NCBI GenBank assembly: GCA_021789995.1
Contig: JAJYIQ010000001.1
Coordinates: forward strand, 372,001-436,000
DNA length: 64,000 nt
Origin: a bacterium
GTDB taxonomy: Bacteria; Patescibacteriota; Microgenomatia; UBA1406; GWC2-37-13
Direction: 5' to 3'
The notes under the pieces are model-generated. The model saw only the letters and a list, made by a program, of their open reading frames with translations, was not told where the DNA came from and did no database searches. Shown here piece after piece: positions 18,173-25,350 of this stretch (position 1 is the stretch's first letter; each line of letters opens with the position of its first letter). The position numbers were made by a program, and so were the translations under genes.

Positions 18173-19735
18173 ATGAAAAGGTGGTTGCTTCCTATAATAC
18201 TCACCCTGTCAGTAGTTGGCCTAATCGATGCCGGTTATTTGACTTGGGAACATTATCAAACCGCTAATATTATTCCCTGCTATTACAATCCCCGTTTGCC
18301 GGCATTTTTTTCCGACTGCGGCAAGGTGCTAAACAGTGCATATTCTGTTCTTTTCGGCGTTATTCCCCTGGCGCTAATCGGACTGATCCATTATGGAATT
18401 TTGACCGCTGTTATTTTGCTGGCGATCATCACCGGAAAAAAGTTTTTCCGTTACTGGACAATGCTGGAAACAACAATCGGCGCGCTCGCTTCCCTCTATT
18501 TTGTTTACCTTATGGTAATTGTGATTAAAAGTTTTTGCCAATTTTGCGGATTATCGGCATTAATCAGTTTTATTTTATTTATTATTGCTTATCATTATTT
18601 AGAATACGAACGGAAAGGCTGGATCATTTATATCGGCGGATTAATTTACAAAAATATCGTCAAGCCGTTTTTTTTCCTGATCGATCCGGAAACGATCCAT
18701 ATTTTTATGGCGCAAACCGGCGAATTTTTGGGCGCCTGCCCGCCTTGCCGATGGATAATCAAGGAACTGTTACCGATTGACAATCCCCGACTGAGACAAA
18801 CCGTTGCAGGAATTAAATTTGCCAATCCCATCGGTTTATCGGCCGGGTTCGATTACGAAGCCTGGCTGACGCAAATTCTGCCAATCATCGGCTTTGGTTT
18901 TGAGACAATTGGTACGGTAACAAATCATCCGTATGACGGCAATCCCCGCCCCCGACTCGGCCGCCTGCCGAAATCGAAATCACTTATGGTCAATAAAGGT
19001 TTTAAAAGCCCGGGGGCGGATAAAATAATCGAAAAATTGGATAATAAGCATTTTGAAATTCCGATCGGGATCAGTATCGGACGGACAAACGGAATTAAAA
19101 ACATGACACAAAAACAAAGCATCAACGACATTGTTGCCGCGTTTAAAAAGTTCGAACGTTCGAAAGTTCAAAATGCATACTACGAACTGAATATCAGCTG
19201 CCCTAACTTATACGGCAACATCAGTTTTTATCCACTAAACAATTTAAGGGATTTGCTGGCCGCGGTCGGAAAACTGCGGCTCAAAAAACCGGTCTTTATC
19301 AAAATGCCGATTGAAAAAAGCGATAAAGAAACTTTAGCTATGCTAAACGTCATTTCAAAATTTCGGTTTGTAACGGGAGTGATTTTCGGTAATTTACAGA
19401 AAAACCGCCAAGACCCGGCACTTGATAAACAGGAAGTGAAAAAGTTCAGAGTCGGCAATTTCAGCGGCAAACCGACGGAAAAGCGATCGAATCAACTGAT
19501 CAAACTGGCATACAAAAATTATGGAAAACGGTTTGTTATTATTGGCTGCGGTGGAATATTTGATGTCAAAGACGCTTATCAAAAAATCAAACTCGGCGCG
19601 TCATTGGTACAACTTATCACCGGCATGATCTATCAGGGTCCGGCCCTGATCGCCCAAATCAATCTCGAACTCATTGACTTACTGAAAAAAGACGGCTTAA
19701 AAAATATTGTCGACGCCGTAGGAATTGATGTATGA
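18173..19735 (+). CDS. VKOR - dihydroorotate dehydrogenase fusion
   Basis: One 520-residue frame joins two quinone-linked enzymes. Residues 1-145 are a VKOR domain: four or five membrane helices, loop Cys36 and Cys49 in SDCGKVLNSAYSVLFG with conserved Ser55, and the active-site Cys122-Gln-Phe-Cys125. Residues 160-520 are a class-2-like DHODH: LIDPETIHIFM, FANPIGLSAGFD, NPRPRLGRLP, NISCPN (340-345) and IIGCGGIFDVKDAYQKI with GASLVQLITGMIYQGP. The short linker helices carry CPPC at 189-192. The catalytic position is Cys343, as in class 1 enzymes, and the Lys of the usual GFDK is Tyr228. TATAAT at 18161-18166 ends 6 nt before the ATG. It is expected to sit in the membrane, linking thiol/disulfide chemistry, quinone and an FMN oxidoreductase. 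Confidence 0.9.
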   Translation: MKRWLLPIILTLSVVGLIDAGYLTWEHYQTANIIPCYYNPRLPAFFSDCGKVLNSAYSVLFGVIPLALIGLIHYGILTAVILLAIITGKKFFRYWTMLETTIGALASLYFVYLMVIVIKSFCQFCGLSALISFILFIIAYHYLEYERKGWIIYIGGLIYKNIVKPFFFLIDPETIHIFMAQTGEFLGACPPCRWIIKELLPIDNPRLRQTVAGIKFANPIGLSAGFDYEAWLTQILPIIGFGFETIGTVTNHPYDGNPRPRLGRLPKSKSLMVNKGFKSPGADKIIEKLDNKHFEIPIGISIGRTNGIKNMTQKQSINDIVAAFKKFERSKVQNAYYELNISCPNLYGNISFYPLNNLRDLLAAVGKLRLKKPVFIKMPIEKSDKETLAMLNVISKFRFVTGVIFGNLQKNRQDPALDKQEVKKFRVGNFSGKPTEKRSNQLIKLAYKNYGKRFVIIGCGGIFDVKDAYQKIKLGASLVQLITGMIYQGPALIAQINLELIDLLKKDGLKNIVDAVGIDV

Positions 19736-19787
19736 TCATTCCATGAATCCGCGAGTCGATATCCTGAATAATTATTTACTCCAGTAA
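19731..19787 (+). other. Leaderless-type promoter with a 14-codon ORF
   Basis: TATGAT at 19731-19736 ends 6 nt before ATG 19743, which opens MNPRVDILNNYLLQ and stops at 19785-19787. The layout is that of a real leaderless gene, so this is either a tiny peptide or the surviving first codons of a lost gene behind the DHODH fusion. The rest of the gap to 19940 shows no other coding signal. Confidence 0.25.
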
Positions 19788-19952
19788 ATCCCGCCTCCTC
19801 ATTTCCTTTTTATTAGTTTATATTTTTCCAGGGAATAATTGTCAATACCGGCTACGAAAATTTTAAGGATAACCATATCCATATCGCCGATTTCCCAACC
19901 TAAACAATTATGGAATTAGTACAATTCACATAATTCGTATTATAATTATTCC

Positions 19953-20384
19953 ATGAAAGTCAAAAACGAGGAATCGGCCGGCGGCATAGTCTACAAAAAA
20001 TTCGGCAGCCAGACTCTTTGGCTAATCACCCAACATTCCGCCCATAAAGGCTGGGTTTTCCCCAAGGGATTAGTCGGCGATACGAATCAAAATGAATTGC
20101 CCGAGCAAGCGGCTCTCCGGGAAGTACGGGAAGAAGGCGGTGTCGAAGCAAAAATCTTCAACCACCAGCCGGTGGAAACGCATTATTCTTATAAATTTGA
20201 GGATGCGTTAATCAAAAAGACGGTTTTATATTATTTGATGGAATACTTATCCGGAGACCCGGCCGACCACGATTGGGAAATGATGGACGCCAAATTCGTT
20301 CCGGAAGACGAGGTTAAAAAAACGCTCACTTATAAATCCGACCGGGAAGCTTTCGATGAAATCCTAAAACTGCTCAATTCTTGA
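19953..20384 (+). CDS. Nudix hydrolase
   Basis: 143 residues. The Nudix box reads G-x5-E-x7-REVREEGG (GDTNQNE, LPEQAAL, REVREEGGV), with all metal-binding glutamates present. It starts VKNEESAGGIVYKK and has FPKGLVG before the box, as in the Ap4A/NTP-pyrophosphatase-like branch found in many CPR genomes. It hydrolyses a nucleoside diphosphate linked to another group; the exact substrate is unknown. TATAAT at 19941-19946 ends exactly 6 nt before the ATG. Confidence 0.93.
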   Translation: MKVKNEESAGGIVYKKFGSQTLWLITQHSAHKGWVFPKGLVGDTNQNELPEQAALREVREEGGVEAKIFNHQPVETHYSYKFEDALIKKTVLYYLMEYLSGDPADHDWEMMDAKFVPEDEVKKTLTYKSDREAFDEILKLLNS

Positions 20385-20385
20385 G

Positions 20386-20622
20386 CTGGATACCGTAATT
20401 GGCTCGGACCTATTTAGCCAGGACGAGTATATCAAACAATATCTACTCGACCGCAATTTATCTCTTATTTCTAAAATCAAAATCGGTCTTCGCTATTACA
20501 TAACAGCTCAACCTGATTTGATTTTAGAACTTGATGTCTTTAAAGGCTGCTTGGAGAAGGTTAATCCATTTCTGTTTCTAGAGGTATTTGGTAAACAGCG
20601 CAAAGATCGAAAAATATGTTAA
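20386..20622 (+). other. Open frame without start, probable gene remnant
   Basis: A frame of 78 sense codons runs from just after the Nudix stop to TAA at 20620-20622 and has a plausible composition (for example YIKQYLLDRN and KGCLEKVNPFLFLEVFGK), but no usable start codon at its beginning. It may be the 3' part of a decayed gene. I do not recognise it. It fills most of the 344-nt gap between the Nudix and endonuclease-family genes. Confidence 0.25.
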
Positions 20623-20638
20623 TATTTGGTTACCGAAT

Positions 20639-20719
20639 GGTCTCTGCGGTGAACGTACCTTTTTTAGGGAGCTGACAGCACAAAATACTAGTTAGTGATC
20701 TGTCTTAGCCGCAGAGACC
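20639..20719 (+). ncRNA. Structured leader or RNA element before the EEP gene
   Basis: GGTCTCTGCGG (20639-20649) is perfectly complementary to CCGCAGAGACC (20709-20719), an 11-bp stem. Nested inside are GACAG (20674-20678) with CTGTC (20700-20704) and a small ACTA/TAGT hairpin. The outer stem ends 9 nt before the ATG at 20729, so the element could be a cis-regulatory leader, an sRNA or a small mobile palindrome. It matches no riboswitch I know. Confidence 0.4.
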
Positions 20720-20728
20720 GATAAAAAT

Positions 20729-21541
20729 ATGTCACTAGAAATTTTATCTTGGAATATTTTAAGTGGTGGTTTCAAGGACTATGGAAGTCCTAAAAAAACA
20801 CCTGAACGAATTGACGGTTTAGCTAGTGTTATCAAAGAAATTAACCCAGATATTGTCAGTTTAGTTGATACTCATAGATGGACAGAGGTTTTCACAACAG
20901 AGGAACTCAAACGTATTTTTGGATATCCAAATGTTCACATGGTTAAACTAGAAGATCAAAGATTAATAGAAAAAGGACATGATAATGGAGTTGCTGTGCT
21001 TTCCCAATTTCCTGATGCAAAAATAGAAGCTATTTGGTTGGTTACTAGAAATGCAATTAAAACACGTGTTGAAGGAATAGACATTCTTTCAGTCTACCTT
21101 GATGATTTAAGCGAAGATACCAGAATAAAACAAGTGCAAGCCATTCTAAACCTTATTGATCCAAATATTCCAACAATAATCATGGGAGATTTAAATACTT
21201 TTGATAAAAATGATTTAGATGATGCCAAAACTAATTTGGACGAACTGGGTCAAAGATATCCTGGGCCAATGAAAAGTATGGAAGCATCTCTTAATGAAAT
21301 GAAAAGAGGAGAAGTAACCCAATTACTCAAAGACAATGGTTTTACAGATTTAGGTAAAGACGCTGGTGCCACAGTTCCGGCAAAATTATTCCCATTACCA
21401 GTGGAAAAACCAGTAATACGATTGGATTACGCTTTTGGTAACAACAGGGTGAAATTAGAAGACTTCAGAGTATTAACTGACCCAAAATTCGGTAACCTAT
21501 CCGACCACTATCCGATCTGGATGCGAGTTTCAAGTTTTTAA
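20729..21541 (+). CDS. Endonuclease/exonuclease/phosphatase (EEP) family protein
   Basis: 270 residues of the DNase I-like EEP fold: SWNILSGGF at the N-terminus (the catalytic Asn strand), EINPDIVSLVDTHRW (Asp where Glu is usual), IIMGDLNTFDKND, IRLDYAFG and the terminal LSDHYPIWM with the catalytic His. It hydrolyses a phosphodiester or phosphomonoester; DNA, inositol phosphate or lipid substrates are all possible. There is no signal peptide, so it is cytoplasmic. Its codon use is distinctly more AT-rich than its neighbours, suggesting acquisition. It is preceded by the structured element at 20639-20719. Confidence 0.88.
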   Translation: MSLEILSWNILSGGFKDYGSPKKTPERIDGLASVIKEINPDIVSLVDTHRWTEVFTTEELKRIFGYPNVHMVKLEDQRLIEKGHDNGVAVLSQFPDAKIEAIWLVTRNAIKTRVEGIDILSVYLDDLSEDTRIKQVQAILNLIDPNIPTIIMGDLNTFDKNDLDDAKTNLDELGQRYPGPMKSMEASLNEMKRGEVTQLLKDNGFTDLGKDAGATVPAKLFPLPVEKPVIRLDYAFGNNRVKLEDFRVLTDPKFGNLSDHYPIWMRVSSF

Positions 21542-21689
21542 ACTGAATATTTTTTTAGATTAGGTCCGATTCCGGCATCCAGTCGACATTTTCCCTGGCT
21601 AGCAAAAAGACAATCAAAATAGTGGCTAGAACTCGGGATAATGTTGATTTCTTGAGGAAAACTGGGGAAAACACAAAACCATTAGCGTA

Positions 21690-21764
21690 TGGAGCGGGCG
21701 AAGGGAATTGGACCCTCTGTCTCTTCCTTGGCAAGGAAGCATTTTACCGGTAAACTACGCCCGC
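21690..21764 (-). tRNA. tRNA-Gly (GCC)
   Basis: Minus-strand acceptor GCGGGCG pairs with CGCCCGC. The anticodon arm CTTCC-TTGCCAA-GGAAG gives GCC. The T-arm is GAGGGTCCAATTCCCTT. CCA is encoded at 21690-21692. Confidence 0.94.
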
Positions 21765-21765
21765 A

Positions 21766-21841
21766 TGGTGCAGAGGGTCAGAGTCGAACTGACATCTGGG
21801 GTTTTTCAGACCTCCGCCGTGACCACCTTGGCTACCTCTGC
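21766..21841 (-). tRNA. tRNA-Phe (GAA)
   Basis: Acceptor GCAGAGG pairs with CCTCTGC. The anticodon loop CTGAAAA gives GAA. The anticodon stem GAGGT/ACCCC has one A-C mismatch. The D-arm GCCAAGGTGGTCACGGC looks more like that of a class II tRNA, but the variable loop is short. T-arm GTCAG/CTGAC; CCA is encoded. Confidence 0.88.
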
Positions 21842-21916
21842 TGGTGCGTCTGCTTGGATTCGGACCAAGGACATCCACTTTATAAGAGTGGCGCTCTACC
21901 GCTGAGCTACAGACGC
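21842..21916 (-). tRNA. tRNA-Ile (UAU)
   Basis: Acceptor GCGTCTG pairs with CAGACGC. The anticodon arm is CCACT-CTTATAA-AGTGG, so positions 34-36 read UAU, decoding AUA directly. T-arm CTTGG/CCAAG; CCA is encoded. It is first of a three-tRNA unit with Phe and Gly; a TATAAT box lies about 20 nt upstream on the minus strand (near 21934). Confidence 0.92.
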
Positions 21917-22034
21917 AATTATAACTGAATTATTATACTAAATCTATCTATAAAAATAAGTTTAATCCGCGCTATTCGAAATTGATTACCGCCGTTTCTT
22001 GGCGTAATGATAATAAGTTTGCTATAATAGAAAA

Positions 22035-22265
22035 ATGACTGAATTTTATGAAGCATCTAGGCGGATTACGGAAGTATGGTCGGAACACCAGGGTGATAGC
22101 GACGAATACCGGTCGGCAGTAAACGATTACATCAAAGCTCCTCTTCCTGTTGTTCCTGCTGTTCCCGTTATTCCTAAAGCAGAGACCGGTAACCAATCCC
22201 TCAATCAAAGGCTGCAAGTTATTTTCACCAAAATAAACCAGACGATTAAAACTCTTCACCGATAA
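22035..22265 (+). CDS. Small hypothetical protein, 76 aa
   Basis: A helical 76-residue protein with a Pro/Val hinge (PLPVVPAVPVIPK) at residues 36-48 and polar helices on either side. TATAAT at 22023-22028 ends exactly 6 nt before the ATG, strong support for a leaderless gene in this window. The antisense frame over the same stretch has no such signal. It ends 3 nt before the tRNA-Ala gene on the other strand. Function unknown. Confidence 0.6.
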   Translation: MTEFYEASRRITEVWSEHQGDSDEYRSAVNDYIKAPLPVVPAVPVIPKAETGNQSLNQRLQVIFTKINQTIKTLHR

Positions 22266-22267
22266 AG

Positions 22268-22338
22268 TGGACCTACCGAGAATTGAACTCGGATCTTGGC
22301 AATGCGAATGCCACGGTCTGCCGTTAACCTATAGGCCC
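22268..22338 (-). tRNA. tRNA-Ala (CGC)
   Basis: Acceptor GGGCCTA pairs with TAGGTCC, including the G3-U70 wobble that identifies alanine tRNAs. The anticodon arm TGGCA-TTCGCAT-TGCCA gives CGC. T-arm CCGAG/CTCGG. CCA is not encoded. Confidence 0.92.
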
Positions 22339-22353
22339 TTCGTCGCTACACTC

Positions 22354-22399
22354 CTCAGGGTAAACCCATGTGTTTACACTGAGACCGCCAATGGCGGTC
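22354..22399 (-). other. Two adjacent hairpins between tRNA genes
   Basis: CTCAGGGTAAAC (22354-22365) pairs with GTTTACACTGAG (22372-22383), 11 of 12 positions. Directly beside it GACCGCC (22383-22389) pairs perfectly with GGCGGTC (22393-22399). They lie in the spacer of the tRNA-Arg to tRNA-Ala transcript. There is no T-tract, so a processing or stabilising signal is more likely than a terminator. Confidence 0.5.
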
Positions 22400-22403
22400 G
22401 AAG

Positions 22404-22475
22404 TGCGCCCGGGCAGAATTGAACTGCCATCGAAGGCTTCGGAGGCCCTCATTCTATCCGTTGAACTACAAGCGC
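22404..22475 (-). tRNA. tRNA-Arg (CCG)
   Basis: Acceptor GCGCTTG pairs with CGGGCGC through two G-U wobbles. The anticodon arm AGGGC-CTCCGAA-GCCTT gives CCG. T-arm GGCAG/CTGCC. CCA is not encoded. Confidence 0.9.
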
Positions 22476-22513
22476 TATCGTATAATTATACCAATAAGCT
22501 ATAATATAAAAAA

Positions 22514-23686
22514 ATGAAAATCGCCTTGGTTCATGACCAACTCTGCGAATTCGGTGGCGCCGAACGGGTCCTCGTTACCCTGAAAAAAATTTTCCCTTCC
22601 GCCGATGTCTATACGTCAACATTCGACATAAACGCATTAGGCGCCCATAAGGATATCATTAATAACTGGCATGTACAGACATCGTGGTTTGGCAAAATTC
22701 CGATCATTAACCGCTTCTATTCCCCGCTCCGGTTTCTGACGCCTTTGATCTGGGAAAGCTTTGACTTCTCAAAATACGATTTGGTAATTTCCTCCTCCGG
22801 CAGCTGGATGTGTAAAGGGATAATTACCAAAAAGCCGACCATCCATATCGCCTACATCCATCACCCCCCCCGCTATCTTTACGGTTATGAAACGGCGATC
22901 GAATGGCAAAAATATTGGCTGATAAAAGTATACGGCACTATCCTAAACCACTTTTTACGGATCTGGGATTTCAATTCATCCAAGCGCGCCGATTATTATA
23001 TCGCCAATTCCGAGGAGACAAAAAGGCGGATTGAGAAATTTTACCGGAGAGAGGCGACAGTCATCTATCCGCCTGTAAACATACCACCGGCTTCTGTCAT
23101 CCTGAGTAAGCGCAGCGAATCGAAGGATCCGGGCCATGATTCCTCGGCTAACGCGGGGAATGACAAAGAAAGAACGTTCTATATTACTGTCAGCAGACTC
23201 GCAAGAGCAAAACATGTCGATATATTAATAAATGCCGCAAATAAATATAACCTTAACCTTAAAATCGTCGGTACCGGCCGCGACGAAAAATATCTGCGGT
23301 CAATCGCCGGGCCGACGGTCGAATTCTTGGGAAATGTTACCGATAAACAGTTGGCCAATGTATATCAGAACGCCCGGGCATTCCTTTTTTCGTCGGTTAA
23401 CGAAGAATTCGGGATCGCGCCGGTAGAAGCGATGGGCTACGGCTTGCCGGTAATCGCCTATAAAAGCGGCGGCTTGCCGGAAACCGTCTGCGATGGGGTC
23501 AATGGCTACCTGTTTGATAAATTATCACCGGAACCGCTGATCGAAAAAATCAAAAAACTGGAATCATTACCGGCAGACAAATACTTAGCCATGAGAAAAG
23601 CAGCCCGAAAAACAGCTGAACAGTTTACGGAAGAGAAATTTGAAAAAAGAATCAAAGAGTTTATAAAAACACATTATCATGCCTGA
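22514..23686 (+). CDS. GT4-family glycosyltransferase (GT-B)
   Basis: 390 residues, two Rossmann domains. N-terminal GGAERVLVTLKKIFPSADVY and the C-terminal donor site EEFGIAPVEAMGYGLPVIAY (E-x7-E) with GGLPETV are typical of GT4 retaining transferases such as mannosyl- or glucosyltransferases using nucleotide sugars. It acts at the inner face of the membrane in polysaccharide assembly. A 71-bp palindromic repeat (23095-23165) is inserted in frame between the two domains and adds about 24 residues (VILSKRSESKDPG onward). TATAAT at 22500-22505 precedes the ATG by 8 nt. It overlaps mutM by 8 nt. Confidence 0.9.
   Translation: MKIALVHDQLCEFGGAERVLVTLKKIFPSADVYTSTFDINALGAHKDIINNWHVQTSWFGKIPIINRFYSPLRFLTPLIWESFDFSKYDLVISSSGSWMCKGIITKKPTIHIAYIHHPPRYLYGYETAIEWQKYWLIKVYGTILNHFLRIWDFNSSKRADYYIANSEETKRRIEKFYRREATVIYPPVNIPPASVILSKRSESKDPGHDSSANAGNDKERTFYITVSRLARAKHVDILINAANKYNLNLKIVGTGRDEKYLRSIAGPTVEFLGNVTDKQLANVYQNARAFLFSSVNEEFGIAPVEAMGYGLPVIAYKSGGLPETVCDGVNGYLFDKLSPEPLIEKIKKLESLPADKYLAMRKAARKTAEQFTEEKFEKRIKEFIKTHYHA
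23095..23165 (+). repeat. 71-bp palindromic element inside a coding sequence
   Basis: TGTCATCCTGAG ... GGGGAATGACA with terminal inverted TGTCAT/ATGACA. It belongs to the widespread TGTCATCCTGAGCGAAG-type repeats and is read in frame through the GT4 gene. Confidence 0.7.
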
Positions 23687-24521
23687 ATTACCGGAAGTTG
23701 AGACAATCCGCCGCTCATTGGTCAAAAATATTCTTGGCAAAAAAATCAGGAATATCGAAGTTTTGTCGCCAAAACAGTTTATCGGCGATAAAAAGAAAAC
23801 AACCGGCCAAAAAATTACCGGAATAGAACGAACCGGCAAAATCATGGCCATCCATTTGTCCGACAATCTGTTTTTAAACATCCATCTGAAGATGGCCGGT
23901 CAACTAATATATAGCAATCAAAGTGGCCAAGTGACTTTCACCCGCAAGATTCCTTTTGTCAACGGCAATTCCTTGCCGGCAAAAACGACCAGAATCATCA
24001 TCGATTTTACCGACGGTTCAACACTTTTTTTTAACGATCTGCGCAAATTCGGCTGGTTGAAAGTCGCCGATAAACCGGAGAAACCATCCGGCATTGACAT
24101 ATTATCGAAGGAGTTTACCCTGAGCGCAGCCGAAGGGTTGATTCGCAATTCATCGAAACCAATTAAATTGTTTTTAATGGACCAGGACAAACTGGCCGGT
24201 ATCGGTAACATTTATGCCAGCGAAATCTTGTTTTACGCGGGGATCGACCCGCGCCGTAAAGCCAAAAGCCTGTCGGAAAGCGAAGTCAAAAAATTGTACC
24301 AATCGATACTTAAAGTCATTAATGCCGGATTGAAATACAATGGTTCCTCCGCCGGCGACGAAGCCTATATCCTGCCCGATGCCTCTCGCGGCCATTATCA
24401 GGAGCATATGGCAGTCTACCATCGTGAAGGAAAACCCTGTCCCAACGGTTGCCAGGGAAAAGTCGAACGGATCAGGCAGGCCGGCCGGAGCACATTCTTC
24501 TGCCCGGAGTGCCAAAAATAA
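23679..24521 (+). CDS. mutM: Formamidopyrimidine-DNA glycosylase
   Basis: 280 residues. It begins MPELPEVETIRRSL, with catalytic Pro2 and Glu3 after Met removal. It carries HLKMAGQL, the helix-two-turn-helix KLAGIGNIYASEILFYAGI and the C-terminal zinc finger. The finger reads C-x3-C (CPNGC) and then C-x2-C (CPEC), one residue longer than the usual first knuckle. It removes oxidised purines such as 8-oxoguanine from DNA and nicks the strand. It is translationally coupled to the GT4 gene by the overlap at 23679-23686, an unlikely functional pair. Confidence 0.96.
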   Translation: MPELPEVETIRRSLVKNILGKKIRNIEVLSPKQFIGDKKKTTGQKITGIERTGKIMAIHLSDNLFLNIHLKMAGQLIYSNQSGQVTFTRKIPFVNGNSLPAKTTRIIIDFTDGSTLFFNDLRKFGWLKVADKPEKPSGIDILSKEFTLSAAEGLIRNSSKPIKLFLMDQDKLAGIGNIYASEILFYAGIDPRRKAKSLSESEVKKLYQSILKVINAGLKYNGSSAGDEAYILPDASRGHYQEHMAVYHREGKPCPNGCQGKVERIRQAGRSTFFCPECQK

Positions 24522-24524
24522 TAT

Positions 24525-24884
24525 TCATAATGTCCTACTTGGATTACCATTAAGGAATTCCGGTACCGGAGACTGATTATAATGAAATAGCTGTTCATTA
24601 AGCGGCAACCATTTCATGTAACGACCGACCCACTGCCGGAATTGATTATTATCGAAAACGGCCACTTCAATCAAAATAAAAACGACAGTGAGGAAAGCGA
24701 TTGCGCCGACAATCAACTCGGCTGTCCGGCCTGGTCCGAGAATAATCTCCAATCCCCAGAAAATAAAAATTACCGGCCAGAACTGCCACAAAACAGACCA
24801 AACAGATATGGAGAGCAAACCTAAATTATTGAGTAGAAAAACTGCCCCGGCCGCAATAAAGAATATTCCCCAAAATTTATTCAT
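24525..24884 (-). CDS. LiaI/LiaF-like (DUF5668-type) membrane protein
   Basis: 119 residues, three predicted membrane helices, starting MNKFWGIFFIAAGAVFLLNN with FWPVIFIFWGLEIIL. This is the pattern of the LiaI-LiaF transmembrane domain of envelope-stress modules. Its ATG overlaps the 3' end of the PspC-domain gene by 8 nt, so they form a two-gene envelope-stress unit. It is convergent with mutM, 3 nt apart. The function is inferred from the family: sensing or buffering membrane damage. Confidence 0.8.
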   Translation of the reverse strand: MNKFWGIFFIAAGAVFLLNNLGLLSISVWSVLWQFWPVIFIFWGLEIILGPGRTAELIVGAIAFLTVVFILIEVAVFDNNQFRQWVGRYMKWLPLNEQLFHYNQSPVPEFLNGNPSRTL

Positions 24885-25326
24885 GGCGCACTAAAATAAG
24901 GTAACCAGCAATTATCAAAAGTACCGGCCAGAAGCGCCAGATTGAACCAAGATCGATGACGCCGAAATTATCCAGAAGAAAAGCGAAGCCAAATATCAGC
25001 AAAAACACGCCAACGATTTTCCGGGAATTATTCTCCTTGGCCAGATCATGAGCGGTTGATTTCATCTCCGCAATATTTTCTTTAATGGTTTTGTTGGTAT
25101 CGCCGTGACCTTGCGATTTCCTAGGAATCAACAGCCATAAAACCAGATAAATAAAAATGCCGCTGCCGCCATAGATCGAAAGCAGTATAAAAATTATCCG
25201 GACGATCGTCGGATCGATATTATAATATTCTCCCAGCCCCCCGGCCACCCCACCAATCACTCTATTGTTATCGGAACGGTAGAGATCTTTACGGTCAGTA
25301 ACGGTTTTTTTTGTTTTTTTCAGCAT
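24877..25326 (-). CDS. PspC-domain membrane protein with LiaF-like tail
   Basis: 149 residues. The PspC domain (LYRSDNNRVIGGVAGGLGEY, then YNIDPTIVRIIFILLSIYGG) fills residues 15-70 and includes one membrane helix. A charged linker follows, then two helices resembling the LiaF/DUF5668 segment (FLLIFGFAFLLDNFGVIDLG; FWPVLLIIAGYLIL). PspC proteins sit in the membrane and regulate the phage-shock/envelope-stress response. Minus-strand TATAAT ends 8 nt before the ATG. It is co-transcribed with the following gene, which repeats the LiaF-like part. Confidence 0.9.
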   Translation of the reverse strand: MLKKTKKTVTDRKDLYRSDNNRVIGGVAGGLGEYYNIDPTIVRIIFILLSIYGGSGIFIYLVLWLLIPRKSQGHGDTNKTIKENIAEMKSTAHDLAKENNSRKIVGVFLLIFGFAFLLDNFGVIDLGSIWRFWPVLLIIAGYLILVRHE

Positions 25327-25350
25327 GGGTTAATATTATAATGAGATATT

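Noticed and set aside
21972-22259. Minus-strand frame opposite the 76-aa gene
   Set aside because: No promoter with the local spacing; the plus-strand frame has TATAAT exactly 6 nt before its start.
24105-24160. CCTGAGCGCAGCCGAAGG in mutM looked like another inserted repeat
   Set aside because: The encoded segment has the same length as the matching region of ordinary Fpg proteins, so nothing appears to be inserted; the similarity is probably chance or simple sequence convergence.
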